Position numbers and translations under genes: made by a program. From Eleusine coracana subsp. coracana (taxonomy: Eukaryota > Streptophyta > Magnoliopsida > Poales > Poaceae): 64,000 nucleotides of DNA. Location: contig CM064430.1 of the NCBI GenBank assembly GCA_032690845.1, forward strand, positions 8,728,949 to 8,792,948, given 5' to 3'. Positions 1-11,228 of the stretch are shown here, piece after piece; position 1 is the stretch's first letter, and every line of letters starts with the position of its first letter. Below the pieces are notes generated by a model. It saw only the letters and a program-made list of their open reading frames with translations, was not told the origin of the DNA and made no database searches.

Positions 1-546
1 AGAGTCATGAATTGGCATGGTCTAGTTCCCAAAAAAAAAAAGATCATGTATGGATATTTTGATTTTGTGTATCATTTGTAGCATGTGGTCCTTGTTAAAA
101 GCATACAACAGCAAGAAGGAGCAATTATACTCTTCAAGAAAATAACATGTTTAGTAGCCTCTCGCTGAATTCTTGAATGAAAAGTTCATATGACAAGATT
201 TACGGCTAGTAATATTGAAACTACCATAGAAGACTCCAGGACTAATTGTCTATCACAGATGAATTTCCTGTCTGCACATAGAAAATTGTAGTTAATACTT
301 ATGGAAGTTTCAAACACTGGAAAAGCAGGTGAGTATTCGTCACATATTGTGCCCATTTTAAGGAAACAAGCTTTTTTATGTATTAAATTACTACAATACT
401 GAAATCCAACTGAAGGGAGCAGCCATGACAGGAATTGATCTACACCACCAAAGTAGAACAAGATTATAAAATATCACAGCTAAAATAGCTACTTTTGCGG
501 CCATCTCTTAATTTGTCATCTACTTAAAAGGAAAACAAGCACATAC
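1..546 (-). other. intron of the DDR4-like gene, to the window edge
   Basis: AT-rich sequence beyond the donor at 547/546. I saw no continuation of the conserved DDR4 C-terminal sequence here in any minus frame, so the next acceptor should lie outside the window. Confidence 0.6.
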
Positions 547-2084
547 CTCAACACGAATGTCACATATTGCTTTCAAGATCACTAGACGAGTCGCTGGTTC
601 CAGTGTTTTGTACATTTCAATTTCAGTTCTGAAATATGAAACAATTGGAAATCATCAAGATAACAATGCTGCACAAGATTAACTCAAGCATGTTTTGTTG
701 CTGAACTAACCCATGGGAAGCAACTATTGGCACATCACCTTCTGCAACCTGCAGTTCAGATCCATATTAGCTCCCAACTGAACATAGTGTCATTATTGCC
801 ATTATCCAAAGCTGTTTGAAACATTGAAAACTAGTCATACCCATTGCCACCAATCCCTTAGTTTTCTGCATAGGACAGTTACCCAGGTTCCACGCCCCAT
901 AGCCATGCGAGTTACTGGAGGAATCGACTGCAAGTATGATTCACAAGCTCAGATTGAAGAAAATTGCACGTGAAACTGTACAATACAAAATGCAGTATAA
1001 CATAGACAGGTCACTATATACGCAAGAAGCTAGTATATGAAGGATAGCAGATTCCTGTCATGAACCTGCGAGCAAGATACCAACGAGAAGGGCATGATGT
1101 CATCATTGCATTTGCTCAAACAGCCCATATCAAGTCGCGGCAACAAGCTTGTATAACTAAAGGCAGCATCCAAACTCAGTAAACAAAAAGGCATACCACA
1201 AAGGACTGAGCAAATGCAACTCTAAGCAAAGAAAAGCAACGAACAAATGCAGTGATAACTTAGCTACAGAGTAATTGTCCAGCTCACAGACAGCGTAGAG
1301 TGAGGAGTGATGATCAACTTCAAACTGAACGGCTATAAAAGGGGGCCCACCTTGAGCAACGGCATATGCACATCGTCTAGCGTACTGTTGGGAGTGATAA
1401 GCGCCGCTTCGAGGTCCTCTGCCGTGAACTCCGCGGTGATGTTCAGCAGCGGCCGGAACACCTGCAGCCACACAGAACAGTGCAACAGCCGCGTCAAACC
1501 CTAACCCTAGCTCGGAAGCACGCAACGCGAAGCAGAACCTTAACCCCCGCGAGCTCCAGCGCCGGCGAGGAGCCAGGGAGTACGAGAGCGTGAAAAGGGG
1601 GCACGGGACGCACGTGGAGGAAGTTGAGGACGGCGCCGAGCTCCCACATGCAGCGAAGCCGCCACCGCGGCAGCTCCGCGGGCGCCTCGGGCTCCGACAC
1701 GAGCGGCGTGACGACGCGGCATTGCGGCGTCTCGTCCGCGCCGCCTCCGCCGGCGCCCCCGCCGCCGCCCGCCGCGGCGCGACGGCGCGGCCGCTCCGGC
1801 GGCCTCGGGGGCGGCGGGGGCCTGGGCTTGCTGTTGCACGCGCGAGGCAGGCGCGCCTTCCGCGGAGCCGGCGCCTGCTCCTCCTCCTCCGCCGGCTCCG
1901 GCTTCGCGTCCTCCGGCTCCCCCGCCTCCTCCTCCTGCTCCCGCTTTGCGGGGGAAGCGCTGCCGTCCCCATCGCCGCTGGCGTCGGGCATCGGAGCGTC
2001 AGATCGGGGATCTGCGTCGGTATTAGGGTTAGGGTTTGGATGAGAAGGGGAAGCGGGGGGCGAGGAGGCGGAGGTGGAGGCCAT
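547..2084 (-). CDS. DDR4: DDT-domain chromatin protein, DDR4-like (5' five exons; runs off the left edge)
   Basis: Exons on the minus strand, in coding order: 2084-1614, 1461-1351, 927-841, 748-711 and 628-547. All introns are GT-AG and the frame is kept across every junction (263 residues visible). The start is the ATG at 2084; an in-frame ATG at 2165 would add a hydrophobic leader and is less likely. Residues 1-130 are low-complexity (acidic, proline- and glycine-rich, with a basic LPRACNSKPR stretch). From about residue 140 the sequence is strongly family-like: RCMWELGAVLNFLH, IPPVTRMAMGRGTWVTVLCR, then KLRDWWQW. This matches plant DDT-RELATED PROTEIN 4. Known of the family: DDR proteins join ISWI remodellers (CHR11/CHR17) in nucleosome spacing. 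Function here is by homology. The last exon seen ends at a clean donor (547), so the remaining exons lie left of position 1; positions 1-546 look intronic. Confidence 0.9.
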
Positions 2085-2399
2085 TGGGGGAGAGGCCAGG
2101 GGAAGGGGAGCGGAGGAGAGGAAGGGTAAAAGCGGGATTACGCGTGGTAGGGGTAGGACGGACAAGGTGACTTCGTAGGCGAGGCGTCAGGCCGTCAACG
2201 TGAAAATTGGGGTCGGGGCCCGTGAGCCGGCGGGTGCCTAGCTCGGGTTTGCGTTGGGTCATCATCAGGCAAGGGCAGGGCAGGAGCAGGACTCGGGAAG
2301 TTCGAGAGCGGAGCACTCTCGAACTCGTTTCGATTAGGGTTTTGAGGTTATCACTTGCCATCCAAGGACTTTATAGATTGTTGCGTTGTGCATTTATGG

Positions 2400-3995
2400 T
2401 ATGATTCAATCGGATGACTAATGATGTTCCAAATGATATCTCATCATCAGTTTGGAGTATATACATATACAATTTACTAACAAAGTGACTGTGCATTGCT
2501 ATGGGTTTAAAAAAATAAAATATTTTTTATAATTTATAAATATAAATTATTTATACAATATAATTGTTGATATTTTTTATATAAAAGATCATATTTATAT
2601 TATCATTGGTACTTTTTAGTGTATCATTTTCTATGTCATAAGTAACAATTTTTCTATTATTTTTTACTATATTATTATCATAAATATTTTTTTACCTCTA
2701 ATATTATCATTTTTACATGTAGTGTCGTTTGAGTGCTATGTTACAAAATTAAGTGAAATAACATTAAAAAAATACTTAAGTATGAGAAGTATCGATATGA
2801 AACTCAATTCGTTATGTAAAGAGGGATTCTCACAAGCTCATGATGTTTACAAGATATCACTGGATCCCTATGAAGTCTAACATACAAGACCAATGTCGTG
2901 AGCTAATGACTAAAATTTCTAGAAGCTTTATCCGATAGGAAAAATTAATTCACGTAGAATAGAAACAATACTATATTGCGACATAATTTTTGACTTGAAA
3001 ACCCACTCTAATGAGAAAAGTTAAAATACAAAAGTTGTAGATCTCGTTGAGAACTTTTCGGAACATATGTGGATCATATTATTTAGAGTTCGCAGGTAGG
3101 AGATATGGGTCTCACACAGAGACCTATATAGAGGAGTCCGAATCTAAATAAATATTTTTTCATCATAAATTTAGAAACCAAAACGGCAAAATCTTGACTT
3201 TAATTGAATATCAAAGTTGTAGAACTTTTTGAGCGCTACGAGATAGAGTCCGAGTTTGCCTCATTTGAACTTCGGACGAGGAATTTATGATTTTTTAAAT
3301 TCGATGCTTGATGGAACTTATGAAACCGATTTGGATTCAATCTCTAACTTTGTGGGTGTATGACAGATTTGAACATGTTCACCTAAATTAATAAATTGTA
3401 GAGATACGATCGAAGTGTTGAACTCACCGCATGAAAACAAAACAAAACTTGTTAATATATCATATAAAATTCGTTTGAACATACTTCCTCCATTCCGAAT
3501 ATCTTGTCGTTAAGACAAGATAGAGCCTGTCCTAACTATAAGAAAAACGAAATAAAGGAGTAGTAATAAATAGATAATTGAAAAGTCTATCAGCTTGTAA
3601 TTACACATATATAATTCATCTATGTAGGAAAACTTGAATAGGACAACATTTCAATAGAGCTTCCCTAAGAAACAAATATATATACAATAAGATATTTTAA
3701 AAATACGGATCTCAGCTAAAGTATTGCTCAAAACTCAAAGTGGGAAATGGCAACTCCGCTGCAAGAAAGATATTAATAAATTGAGACTAAAGTAACTAGC
3801 CAAAAATTGATTCTTAAATGCGGCAGATTTAATTAAGCACACTAAATCCAAACAAGCAATTGTAAACTTAAGCATGCAGAGATAATCAAGGTGAGATCAA
3901 ATCTCGAAATGGAACAAAGGCAATGGTAAAATAGATGATTCTTTTATGAGATTAAAAAGATACTACCGTCACAAAAAAACTAAAAGACAAATTAA
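2400..3995. other. AT-rich intergenic DNA, no gene seen
   Basis: Upstream side of the DDR4-like gene. Very AT-rich with no credible open frame. It holds one Stowaway MITE (listed separately). The stretch around 2490-2510, read on the minus strand, resembles a decayed Helitron-like 3' end (a CCCATAGCAATGCAC-type string), but no firm call is possible. Confidence 0.6.
3484..3563. mobile_element. Stowaway-like MITE, about 80 bp
   Basis: Begins CTTCCTCCATTCCG and ends in an imperfect inverse (AAATAAAGGAGTAG), flanked by TA on both sides. This is the Tc1/mariner Stowaway layout common in grass intergenic DNA. The match between termini is imperfect, so it is an old or deleted copy. Confidence 0.6.
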
Positions 3996-4341
3996 GGGTG
4001 TGTTCCTTTCCACCCCTCTGATTTTTAGACCTGTCACATCGAATATTGTGATACTAATTAGAAATATTAAATATAGATTACTGACAAAACCCAGTCCATA
4101 ACCCTCCCTCTGAATGACGAGACAAATCTATTAAAACTAATTAGGTCATGATTAGATAATATGATGCTACAGTAAACAATTCTTAATGATAACTTAATTA
4201 AGCTTAATAAATTTATCATGCTGATGCGCATTCAACTCTGTAATTAGTTTTATATTTAATATATATATAATAATCATATATAGCATTTTAATAATTGATA
4301 TGACCTCACTAAAATTTAGACCCAAAGAAATAAATACACCC
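3996..4341. mobile_element. Tourist-like MITE (PIF/Harbinger), 346 bp
   Basis: Left end GGGTGTGTTCC, right end AATACACCC, forming short terminal inverted repeats. Flanked by the direct duplication TAA at 3993-3995 and 4342-4344, the preferred target of PIF/Harbinger elements. The interior is AT-rich and non-coding, including an ATTAGGTCATGATTAGA-type phrase typical of Tourist MITEs in grasses. Confidence 0.85.
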
Positions 4342-4872
4342 TAAGTATGGATAGTAAAACAACAAAGAAATATGTAAGCGCAAGCATGATTAAGCCCATT
4401 ATTTTACTCGTTTGATCGTGTTGTTAGGGGCTAGTAGTAATTAATGGGCAATATTTCTACTAGGAAATTAAATGTTAACAACTTTGAAATGAATTGATGA
4501 AATAGGATATTTGCATACTGTAATGTAATTAAGGTCAAGCTCCCATGCATATGTCTACATACCGTTGCAGCATGCATGCAACACTGATTCACTTTTAAGT
4601 TATAGTATTGTTTGTCATTACGGCTGATCCAATATGACAGGATCACTGAGGTCCTAATGGTCAGCGATGAGTGCATGATCGAATTTCCGAGTTCCGACCA
4701 ACGAGTCCGTAAACAGCTTTTTTCTTTCTTTCTTTTTGACACTCGTAAACAACTTCTTTGGTTTGCAAGATCGAGCCCTAGCTACGAGACATGGATATTG
4801 GTTCTAGCCCAAAGTGATAAGGTCAGATTGGTCGACGTAACAGGAAGGCATATACTGTATTAAGTTTTTCGT

Positions 4873-5691
4873 TGAGAGTTTTGCTATTTTGATCATGAAA
4901 ACTTTAATAAAATGATCATTAAATTGTAGGTTTTTTTCTAAAATATTTACGAAACCACTACCTATTCATTAGAACGACCATAAGATATTTTTTAGATAAA
5001 AAATGCTTTCACCTTTCTTCTTCCTCTTTCCATCTCTCTTCTCACTCCTATTTCACCGCGCGGGAGCCCGATCCTGCACCATTCTCGCGGCCAGCCAGAG
5101 CTCGTGTCGGAGCTCGTATTGGAGTCGAAGTCGCTCCTCCTCTGTTGCCCGTGCCGCGCTGTTGTCCCCTGTTGACGGAGCAGTACCTTGTAATGGACTC
5201 CAGCAATGACGTGATTTGGGTGCAATGTTACCTGTGCGAGTAGTGCGATACCCAACCCGACCCGGTTTTGGACCCCTCCGCCTCCTCCTCCTTCTCCGTT
5301 GTCTCCTGCGACTCCACCATCTACCGCACGCTGTTGCCTGCCGGCTTCGGCTCGTGCAGCGACGCCGACAATTGGATGGCTTGTTTCGGCTCACCGAGGA
5401 CGGTGCCGGCGGCATCGTCATGGACACCGGGGTACAGTTGTGCGATGAGGGAGGAGTATCTCCGATTCTTGTGCGAGCTCCAGCCAACCGCGAGGATGGC
5501 GCAGGTTCGGGCTCGCGTGGAGAAAGAGGAGAGAGAAGAAGAAGAAAAGTGAGGACATATTATTCAGAAAATACCTCATAATCATTCTAACGGAGAGGTA
5601 ATGATTTTATGATTATTTTAGAAAAGTTCATGATTTTGTGATCATTTTGATAAAGTCTACTAGTTTCATGGTCAAAATAGCAAAAATCTCA
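4873..5691. mobile_element. Pack-MULE: long TIRs around a captured aspartic protease fragment
   Basis: The left arm (4873 to about 5000) and right arm (about 5555 to 5691) are imperfect inverted repeats more than 110 bp long. Read inward, both arms start with TGAGA(G/T)TTTTGCTATTTTG and continue with matching blocks such as ATGATCA and CATTAGAA(C/T)GA. Long AT-rich TIRs around a short GC-rich core are typical of non-autonomous Mutator-like elements. The core (about 5005-5550) carries host-gene sequence (see the pseudogene). No transposase is encoded. A clean 9-bp target duplication was not found by eye, suggesting age. Confidence 0.8.
5175..5480 (+). pseudogene. captured nepenthesin-type aspartic protease fragment (broken)
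   Basis: The plus frame from about 5175 reads TEQYLVMDSSNDVIWVQC, then an in-frame TAG, then TQPDPVLDPSASSSFSVVSC and RTLLPAGFGSCSDADNW. This follows the N-terminal lobe of plant A1 aspartic proteases. The first catalytic Asp-Ser/Thr-Gly has become DSS. After a frame change the sequence jumps to LFRLTEDGAGGIVMDTG, the second-lobe region with an intact DTG, so the middle of the domain is deleted. It lies wholly inside the long inverted repeats of the Pack-MULE. No functional product is expected. Confidence 0.8.
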
Positions 5692-6757
5692 GCTTTATTT
5701 GGTTGTTACGGAATGACACAGAACGTGACACATTTCTTGCGGATCGGCCCAACCGCCCAACACAGAATGAATGTCAGCCCAATACGAAATGGACGTTCAG
5801 TTAATACCAGCCGGGAACAATCGGGTTTCGGCCATTATGTCCCCTCTGTGATCCGACACTAATCTCCATTTATTATCTTTGAAATAGAACCCTCTAAAAT
5901 CCTGGCTCAGGAATGAAAAGAAGACAGGAATCAAAATGACTTGCAGAACAATAGGCCTTAGGATTGGTGTTGGGTCGTGATCGACTGGTGAGGACCATGA
6001 CGTGTTTGACAAGCCGAGTGGCAGGGCAAAGGTCAGTGAACGCATGTCAACAGTTCAATGGCTGGATAAATGTATTGTTTTGAATTCAAACTTCAAATTG
6101 ATTTTTCTCCCAAACTGTGACTCCACTTTTGAATCTAGTTAAATCATAATTATCACAAAGCAAGACCCAAATTAATATATTTTTTGAATTTTAAAATCCA
6201 ACATTTTGAACATATTTGTACACTAGAGAAACATATTCTATTTGAACCTTTTTCACGAATCATGTAATACATTCATAAATTAATAGAATAGAGAAACATT
6301 TTTTTCATGAATATCAGAACCATAGTGACCAAATAGTAGAACAACATGTAGACTAATGGAGCAACAATTTTTTATGTCTAGAACAATAATTTTCTATGTA
6401 TGGAACAATGACTTTTTACATTTAGAACGTTTCATATAAGTAACTAAAACATTCAATTTATTGAGTGGAGCAACAACATTAAAATTTTTTGGACCTATAA
6501 TTTTCCAAGTGTTGCTTTCTTCGTATTCAAAAGAAGCCGGACCTTTGAGCCCATTGGTTCACATTTGTGGATTGCGACCGGAATCGTGTTGGCAGGTTGT
6601 AGGTCACGCTAGCTCGACATAGCGCAGGATGCATAGAGGGGTACAGTAAGCTCCCTAAAAATGTTGCTTGAATGTTTCATATTACTTGTCATTATTGTCT
6701 TGATTATGAATATTAATAGGAGGTGAAAAAGTTAGATCAATAGAAAACAAGAAAAAA

Positions 6758-6805
<48 letters not shown>

Positions 6806-8717
6806 AAAAGAGAAAAAAAATATATTAGGATGCAAGGATAAAAGTAAATTGAGAAAATTGTATGTGCGTAAGATGATAATAAGTAATATGAGTTTATAAA
6901 GAGAGTATAATGTTTTACGTTGTTTAACAATTCACACCACGTGCACATGGCATATACCTCCCCTTCATGTGCTCGAACACGTGCTGTCAGTTCTCCAACG
7001 GAACGGAAGCACAAAGGCTAGTAGCGCGGTCACTATCTCGAACACCATTAAAGATGTCCATTTTCATGGCCTTCGGAGAAAATAACGACCACTAGGCAAA
7101 CCGATCATCCCCGCCAAAAGAAAAGAAGGAACAATGGTTCGGACTCTTCGGAGCGAAGGAACAGAACAGGAACATAAATAAATTGATGCTATGAATAAAT
7201 AAAAGCATAGAAGGAAAGTAGCTTGCACGCTAATGCAAAGCATCCCCTGGATCCACACTGTTTGGCCAGCTGCTTTACATTTGTCTCCCACCAGCAACAA
7301 AACAAGCAGAGAGTGGTTTTGCTTTGCTCCCGCGATCCCCTTTTCGCATTGGGGGCTCTGCGCATGTGACGGGACGAGATCGCAAACCTTATGAGAACGT
7401 TGGAAGGACAATTGGCCACGGTATCCCTGACAAATACTGGAATGACAGAACTTACCATTTGTTCCATTGTATGGGCAAAGTCCGGAATGCTCTAATGCTA
7501 ATAAACTACTATGTCAAACCATGTACAGCGCACATGTTATAAACTCGTCAAAAGGTTAGTACTAATCAAATTTCTGTTTAGTACCTCGTACAAGTACGCA
7601 TATATGATCCGGATCATCCGTCAGTTACAATAAGGAAGAAGAGGCATGTTCTCAGGACATCGGGAATTTCACGCGTCGTCATCACTTTGGGCAGCTGCGT
7701 GCCAACGGCTATGGTACTGCTACCTCACTGGCTCGTCGGTGCAGAAACGACGTTAAACGATTCGGCGAGAGCTACGCTGCGTGCTCGAGGATGATCCAGG
7801 CGGATGGCGTCATGTACTGGGCCGTGTTGCTGTCCCTCTCGACGGCGGCACAGGACCAGCTGCAGCATCGTCAGATCCCAACCACTGTATCTGTATGCGA
7901 CAAGGAGAAGTGTACCAACTCACCGTCCTCTAGTATTACCTTTCCTTTTGTTTCGTTCAAACTTCTTAATTACTCCCCACGTTGCGTGGTCGCCAGGCGA
8001 TTAATCGCACGTGAAAAGGACACCGCTGGCCTAGATCTCACTCACGGTCTGGCCGTGGAGAGGCGAGCGAAAACTTACGCACGCACAGGGCCCGATCACG
8101 CGCTGAGACGTGGTTATCGGAGACGTGCAGCGGCCTCAGCTTCACGCTAGCTGCCCGGCAGGGAAGACGACCTGCCGCGTGCCGGGACGACCATATACGA
8201 GACAGCTTTCCTTTTGTAAGTCATCTGTCTACCGACGCGGAGAAATGGAGAAGGCTGATTCCCGGGTCCAGCCACGCCGTCACGCGTTTACTTGTCTTTA
8301 CGGCTCGAAGAAGAATCCATGCTCAAGTTCAAAATAAAACAACACGGCTTGGCTCTTGTCACAGCGACGTGCATCGGTTATTAAGTATGGTTACCCAGAG
8401 ATACTCCGTGATCCCATGCGCCTCGTTTTACCAACGTCGTTGACTATCTGTTGCCACAGACTCTCTTCACAAAAAAAAAATATAAGTCGATCGTTACATC
8501 GTTCAAATGGTACCGCCGATGATACGATCCGCATGCATGTGCGATCAAGGTCGGGCGGAATGATTCGGGTCTTGACCCTGTGATTGGATCTTAGGATCTG
8601 ATTGCCGCAGCTTTCCGCACACCAAATAATTTAGGAAAGAACAATAGATAAATAATTTACTAGGAAACACTAGGCTGATAGTATCTTGACTCCTTTTTTC
8701 GACCGACTTGGTATATA
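5692..8717. other. intergenic DNA without recognised genes
   Basis: Mixed-composition DNA. Short open frames occur on both strands (for example near 7064-7411 and 7791-8150), but none has recognisable motifs, codon bias or family similarity. It contains one TA microsatellite (listed separately). Confidence 0.55.
6760..6803. repeat. (TA)n microsatellite
   Basis: About 22 uninterrupted TA units between AAAAAAAGA and TTGAAAAG. Likely length-polymorphic. Confidence 0.95.
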
Positions 8718-8819
8718 CTTCCTCCAGATTTTTTTTTTGTTGACATTTAGACAAAATGATTAGTTCAAATTTGAACTAACAAACTTGTCCTAACGTTAAC
8801 ATTTTACATCCGGAGGTAG
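8718..8819. mobile_element. Stowaway MITE, 102 bp
   Basis: Termini CTTCCTCCAGAT and ATCCGGAGGTAG are near-perfect inverted repeats, with TA duplications at 8716-8717 and 8820-8821. The interior contains a small palindrome (TTCAAATTTGAA). Confidence 0.85.
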
Positions 8820-9662
8820 TATAGAGTTGTTGACTATATGTATGCACCATCCATCGCTATGCACGGCTGTACGTCAACGTGAGTACACAACAGTACAGGT
8901 GCATATTACCCGTGATGCAAACACAGGCAGCCCGGGTATCCCGCCGTGCGTGCGCGCCCAAATCGTGGACGAAACCACCGACGGGAACAGGGAAGGGACG
9001 TTTTCTCCTGTCTTCTCTGCTCCATTGCTTCAGGTTCCAGCAACTCCGGTCCGGCGCTCGCTGCCTGCCTGCCTGCTTCGAACGGGACCTGGCACCCGTG
9101 CTTATTGCTGCATTATCGCAACCGGGCACCCACCTGAAATGTTGCCGGCGAGAGCCCGGAAGCAAAAACGGGGGGCATAGTACCGGTACAGGCCTTGCTG
9201 CATATTTCTCTCCTGGTACTCTTTCTTTCCGTTCGATCGAACGGTCACCAACTGAATTTCTACGTTCATTGTTTTGTTTTTCTTTCTTTTGGAGGACAGT
9301 AATCGTTTGCTTGTGCTACCACCGCAGATGGGAAGCGTTTGGCTTTTGCAGAATTTCTCCGGGATGTTGAGACTTGAGACAGTTCAAGCGTCGAGAGCAT
9401 TAGAAAAGAAACCCAACAAGTTATTAATATTTTTCTCCCTAACAACGTAACAATTTAGTACACGTCCAGTTGAAAGTTGAAACTCCTCTTAGCCCCGTGA
9501 GCCATCTAGTCTCCAGTTACTGCCTCAAACTAATCAAGTTGGTGTAGTCCTTTCCCTTGTGTTTTTTTTTGTTTTACTGTATATAACTCATGTGCTTCAT
9601 GATGATAGCTGGCATATAGTATGTTATGCTAAAAGATAATAATGTTGTTTTCTTAGTTAATA

Positions 9663-9740
9663 CTCCTCTGTTCTTTTTTTATTGTCGTGGCTAGCTTAAT
9701 TTTGAGCTAACCAACGATAACAAAGTCGAAATAGAGGGAG
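9663..9740. mobile_element. Stowaway MITE, 78 bp
   Basis: Starts CTCCTCTGTTC and ends GAAATAGAGGGAG, with TA duplications at 9661-9662 and 9741-9742. Standard Stowaway ends with a short AT-rich core. Confidence 0.8.
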
Positions 9741-9799
9741 TACATGTTTTAGCATCTTAAAAATCAGTAGATCTAACGATGGAGCAGATGGGGCTCGAG

Positions 9800-9816
9800 C
9801 CCCCCCCCCCCCCCCC
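9800..9816. repeat. poly-C tract, 17 nt
   Basis: Uninterrupted run of 17 C in an otherwise AT-rich spacer (9741-10980) in which I see no gene. Confidence 0.95.
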
Positions 9817-11228
9817 TCAGCATCCCCTTGATTTTGCGGGTTATGGAAGAGAGATTGAGGGAGGACTGGAGGTTGAAGATGATGGGAAAAATATATGTGT
9901 CTGCGATTTATGTGTGAGATAATATAAACTTGTGTTAATGCTCACCCCTCTTCAATTTTCGTCTGGATCCACCACAATTACAAATAGAAATATAAAGTAC
10001 ACAAAAGTATTCATAAAAAAACAATATATTATTTCCTAAACATATACAATGATGCTCTCTCTCTATCACCTCACAAGTTTTGAAATTGTAACATAACATT
10101 TACACCAAGAAAAAAAAGAGGAACATCCCTAGAAAGGCTACATTGTATCCGTTTGGATATTTCGATCTATGTTTTTGTTAAGTGGTTAAATTGACAAAAT
10201 GAGCTATTTAAGGTAGTAAAATGAAGTAGCTAGTCTTCATATATCAATGTGGTGCCAATATCACATTGTGAGAATCCTACACAACATAAAAGTACATCAT
10301 ATTTCTTGGCTTGAATAACCAAAAAGTGTTTTTACAAAATTTGAGTAAGGAAAGATCAAGACACCGATTGGTTCCTTGTCATTTTTGCTTTTCACTTTGT
10401 TATATATGGCATTGATCGTGTGAGGAGTATTCATCAACTCATATAAGTATCGATACAGTACCACATACTTCTTTTCTACCATAATCATTTTTTTCCATCT
10501 TTGCCTCACTAAGGGCTTTCGTAATAAAAGAAATAAGACATGTAGTAAGTCTCACTACTCGATAGTACTCATAATTGTGACAAATGACAGTAACAAAAAT
10601 AAGGTTGCTACTAACAGTAAAGGTTACAAGTAAGAAACAAAAATATTGTTTGTCTTTCTCTCACTTCATACTATTTTCCGCGTTAATAGAAGGCTGTCGT
10701 TAGGTGGTTCTGACATTTTTTACTATGACATTCAGAACAACTAATATCAATTTTTGATAGGACCTAGCTTACCACCGTATCCCGCAATATACATTGCCCT
10801 TGTCCTAATGGCACTGTGCAAAACTTTGTAGAAAGTCATGTCAAACTATCTTTCACGACTTCTAGAAATAGAAGACCGAAGAACAGCACAAACAGCGGGA
10901 GATGCAGAAAACCTTGAAAAACCCACGTAAGCCCGTATACGCGTAGACGTAGCAACATCGGAGGAACGGAACGGATAACCGTGTGAGCAGTTACAAGACA
11001 GGTCAAATCAAGGTTCTTTATCCTCAATATAACGATCTTCCGAGGACCAAGTCGCAAAACCCCACCCACCTCGACCTCGAACTCGATTTCTTTCTTTACT
11101 CCCCTTTTCCACGGCTGCCTTCCACCATTCCCATTCTTCCTTTCCCCTTTCTCCCTGCCTCCTCCTCCGGCGAGCTCCATCCACCCGGCGGCGAAGCGAG
11201 CGGGCAGAGCGGGAGCGGAGTCGAGGCG

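Noticed and set aside
1590..2129. Long arginine/proline-rich open frames on the plus strand opposite exon 1 of the DDR4-like gene
   Set aside because: GC-rich shadow frames of a low-complexity exon; no family similarity and no promoter evidence. Only the minus strand has splice-consistent, conserved sequence.
5053..5487. Arginine-rich minus-strand open frame across the Pack-MULE core
   Set aside because: Antisense shadow of the protease fragment; composition-driven, no motifs.
7791..8150. Open frames in the 7.8-9.4 kb spacer
   Set aside because: Short, overlapping on both strands and without family similarity; treated as chance frames.
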